Origin: Treponema denticola
GTDB lineage: Bacteria; Spirochaetota; Spirochaetia; Treponematales; Treponemataceae
NCBI RefSeq assembly: GCF_024400535.1
Contig: NZ_CP038800.1
Coordinates: 1,364,001-1,428,000 of the forward strand
Reading direction: 5' to 3'
Length of the DNA: 64,000 nt
Below are positions 62,270 through 64,000 of the stretch, piece after piece; positions within the stretch are counted from its first letter, which is position 1, and every line of letters begins with the position of its first letter. Both the position numbers and the translations under genes were made by a program. Under the pieces are notes generated by a model. The model was not told the DNA's origin, did not search any database, and saw nothing but the letters and a program-made list of their open reading frames with translations.

Positions 62270-64000
62270 ATGCCTCAGCCTCTAATAGATTCCTTACAAA
62301 ATTCTATCCGCTCATGGAAGGACATGAAAGATGCCTTCGATGAGATAGATGAAAATTCTTATCCCTACAACATTACAGGAATTTCCGGAGGCCTTTTTGG
62401 ATTTTTTTTAACGGAATATTTGTATACGACCCGTAAACCTGTCCTCGTGGTAGTTCCGACAGAAAAGGAAGCGGAGGCCGTAAGAGCCGACTTGGATTTT
62501 TCCGGAATAGAAAATTTTGTGTTGCCTTGGTGGGGCTCTCTTGCCTATAGACCTATTTCGCCTACAGCTCCCGTCTTTTCCGAACGAGCCGAAGTGCTGA
62601 TCCGCCTGCTTGAATCCGGGAATGAATCCTATACAAAAAACAAACCTCCGGTTTTTATTACCTGCCAGCGTTCCTTTTTAACTCCGGTTCCTCCGGCCGA
62701 TTATTTAAAACAAAATAATGTAGAAATTACGGCAGGTTCAAGCCTTGATATTTTAAGCCTTGCGGAGCTTTTAAGCCTTTGGGGTTACATAAGAGTTCCG
62801 CGTGTAAGCGTGAGAGGTGAGTTTGCCTTGCGGGGAGAGGTCTTGGATATCTGCCTTGCTTCCAATTCGGGTTCGGAAAAAACGGCTTACCGAATCCAAT
62901 TTGATTTTGATAAGGTAGAAAAAATAAAGAGCTTTGATATAGCAAGCCAAGGTTCTTTAGAGGAATATAAAAAAATTAACTTCTATCCCGTAAAGGAAGT
63001 AATTTGGAATGATGAGCGTATTGACTGCTTGGAAAAAAATTTAAAAACCTATTCGGAATTTTCTGAAAGTATTTTAAAAATTATTGATGCCTTAAAAGAA
63101 TATAAAACATTTGAAGGAGAAGAAATTTTTTATCCTCTTGCGTTTCAAAAATCTTCTTCCGTTTTAGAATATGCGAAATTAAATAAGATTCCTGTTTTTT
63201 ATTCGGACTATGACAGACAAAAAAATTCTTCGGAAATTTTACTTAGAGAATATATGGGGCTTTATAAAAAAACCAAAACTCAATTTGATGAAAACGAAAA
63301 ACGAAAAGCCCTTATTTCTGAATATCCCGAACCTCAACGCATCTTACTTCAATTTGAAAGCAATGTACAAAAATATAATAAGTCTATTTATTTTAGAACT
63401 TTAGCCGAACAAGAAGATAAAAATAAAACTCTTAAATTTAAAACCGATCCTCCCCGCAGTTTTTTCGGGAACATAGTTTATTTACGCGAAGAATTAAATA
63501 ATCTTTTAAATGATGATTGGTCTATCTTCGTATTTGCTGAAAGCAATAATCAAGCCCTCCGTATCGAAGAAATTCTGCACGAAGACAGAATAAAAATTTT
63601 ACCTTATAACCTTTCAGGCGGCTTCGGTATTCCTGATCTAAAAATTTTGGTAATCCACGAAAACGAGATTTTCGGCCGCCGCCGAAGAATTCCAAAATCT
63701 GTAAAGACTGCAAAGAGTTCGGTTATCGATACATTTATCGAATTAAATCCGGGAGACTATGTTGTTCATGTAAATTACGGCATAGGAAAATTCCGCGGTA
63801 TCGAACGCGTTAAAATTTTAGATACGGAAAGGGATTATATAAATCTTTTATATGCAAATGATGAAACCGTTTTTATTCCGATTGAGCAGGCCGACCTTGT
63901 TCAGCGTTATATAGGAAACGAAGGAGAGGCTCCTCATCTCGATATCCTCGGCTCAAAGTCTTGGGAGAACAGAAAGAACAAGGTAAAAAAATCGGTTGAA
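62270..64000 (+). CDS. mfd: Transcription-repair coupling factor Mfd, 3' end outside window
   Basis: ATG 62270 follows the TPR stop directly. The frame is open for 577 codons to the last base of the window. Visible are the UvrB-like N-terminal module (PWWGSLAYRPISP; RGEVLDICLAS, where RGGIIDIF is usual) and the RNA-polymerase-interaction domain from about residue 490 (NPGDYVVHVNYGIGKFRGIE; DYINLLYANDETVFIPIEQ). The helicase motifs lie beyond 64000. Mfd displaces stalled RNA polymerase and recruits UvrA. Start codons before 62270 are not available. Confidence 0.92.
   Translation, partial: MPQPLIDSLQNSIRSWKDMKDAFDEIDENSYPYNITGISGGLFGFFLTEYLYTTRKPVLVVVPTEKEAEAVRADLDFSGIENFVLPWWGSLAYRPISPTAPVFSERAEVLIRLLESGNESYTKNKPPVFITCQRSFLTPVPPADYLKQNNVEITAGSSLDILSLAELLSLWGYIRVPRVSVRGEFALRGEVLDICLASNSGSEKTAYRIQFDFDKVEKIKSFDIASQGSLEEYKKINFYPVKEVIWNDERIDCLEKNLKTYSEFSESILKIIDALKEYKTFEGEEIFYPLAFQKSSSVLEYAKLNKIPVFYSDYDRQKNSSEILLREYMGLYKKTKTQFDENEKRKALISEYPEPQRILLQFESNVQKYNKSIYFRTLAEQEDKNKTLKFKTDPPRSFFGNIVYLREELNNLLNDDWSIFVFAESNNQALRIEEILHEDRIKILPYNLSGGFGIPDLKILVIHENEIFGRRRRIPKSVKTAKSSVIDTFIELNPGDYVVHVNYGIGKFRGIERVKILDTERDYINLLYANDETVFIPIEQADLVQRYIGNEGEAPHLDILGSKSWENRKNKVKKSVE

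Overview
The window (64 kb, AT-rich, densely coded) looks like chromosome of an oral-type Treponema, T. denticola-like. This is inferred from the combination of an mre/mrdA/rodA cell-shape operon, a stand-alone FliG, many lipoprotein signal peptides, a selenocysteine-type glutathione peroxidase, and tRNA genes without an encoded CCA end. Species assignment is inference, not a search result.

Layout. 1-3.3 kb: the 3' part of an unknown gene and a lipoprotein HtrA-like protease, then a spacer with two copies of a 50-bp GC-rich repeat. 3.3-8.2 kb: dnaG, rpoD, a zinc-ribbon coiled-coil gene and the RNase P RNA. 8.2-14.7 kb: TPR gene, mreB, mreC, mreD, PBP2 and rodA, the elongasome operon. 14.7-18.1 kb: a two-gene ABC exporter with one degenerate ATP site. 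18.1-23.2 kb: rplU, prp, rpmA, obg, nadD, yqeK, an LCP protein and rsfS. 23.3-26.8 kb: split chromate transporter, J-domain protein, map and exonuclease III. 26.9-33 kb: tRNA-Phe, ferredoxin, LysM/M23 endopeptidase, Fem-like transferase, PBP1A and tRNA-Leu; a candidate structured RNA lies before PBP1A. 33-39.2 kb: acyl-CoA synthetase (minus strand), two surface-type proteins and tRNA-Pro. 39.3-43 kb: an MFS permease, a GH2 glycosidase and a glutathione peroxidase read through an in-frame UGA. 43-47.6 kb: an uncharacterised four-gene redox cluster in which two related membrane proteins flank a phytoene-desaturase-like flavoprotein and a flavin/2Fe-2S reductase. 47.7-53.3 kb: a second trypsin-like protein, a hairpin-rich leader with an OsmC gene, pcnB and unknowns.

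53.3-59.5 kb is accessory DNA. A GC-rich GH20-like gene is followed by a small cassette holding a degraded cyclophilin-like gene and an overlapping operon marR - radical SAM A - radical SAM B. The cassette sits at the 3' end of guaA. It is bracketed by a 14-bp repeat of the guaA terminus and, inside that, by a 23-bp perfect direct repeat; it carries no integrase. I recognise the trio as the type of system called a 'radical SAM mobile pair', whose biochemical role is not known to me. An eroded ISAs1-type transposase lies beyond guaA. 59.6-64 kb: fliG, three tiny unknown genes, a TPR gene and the first 577 codons of mfd, which runs off the window.

All calls come from reading the sequence. Family assignments are from motif recognition and have not been checked against databases.
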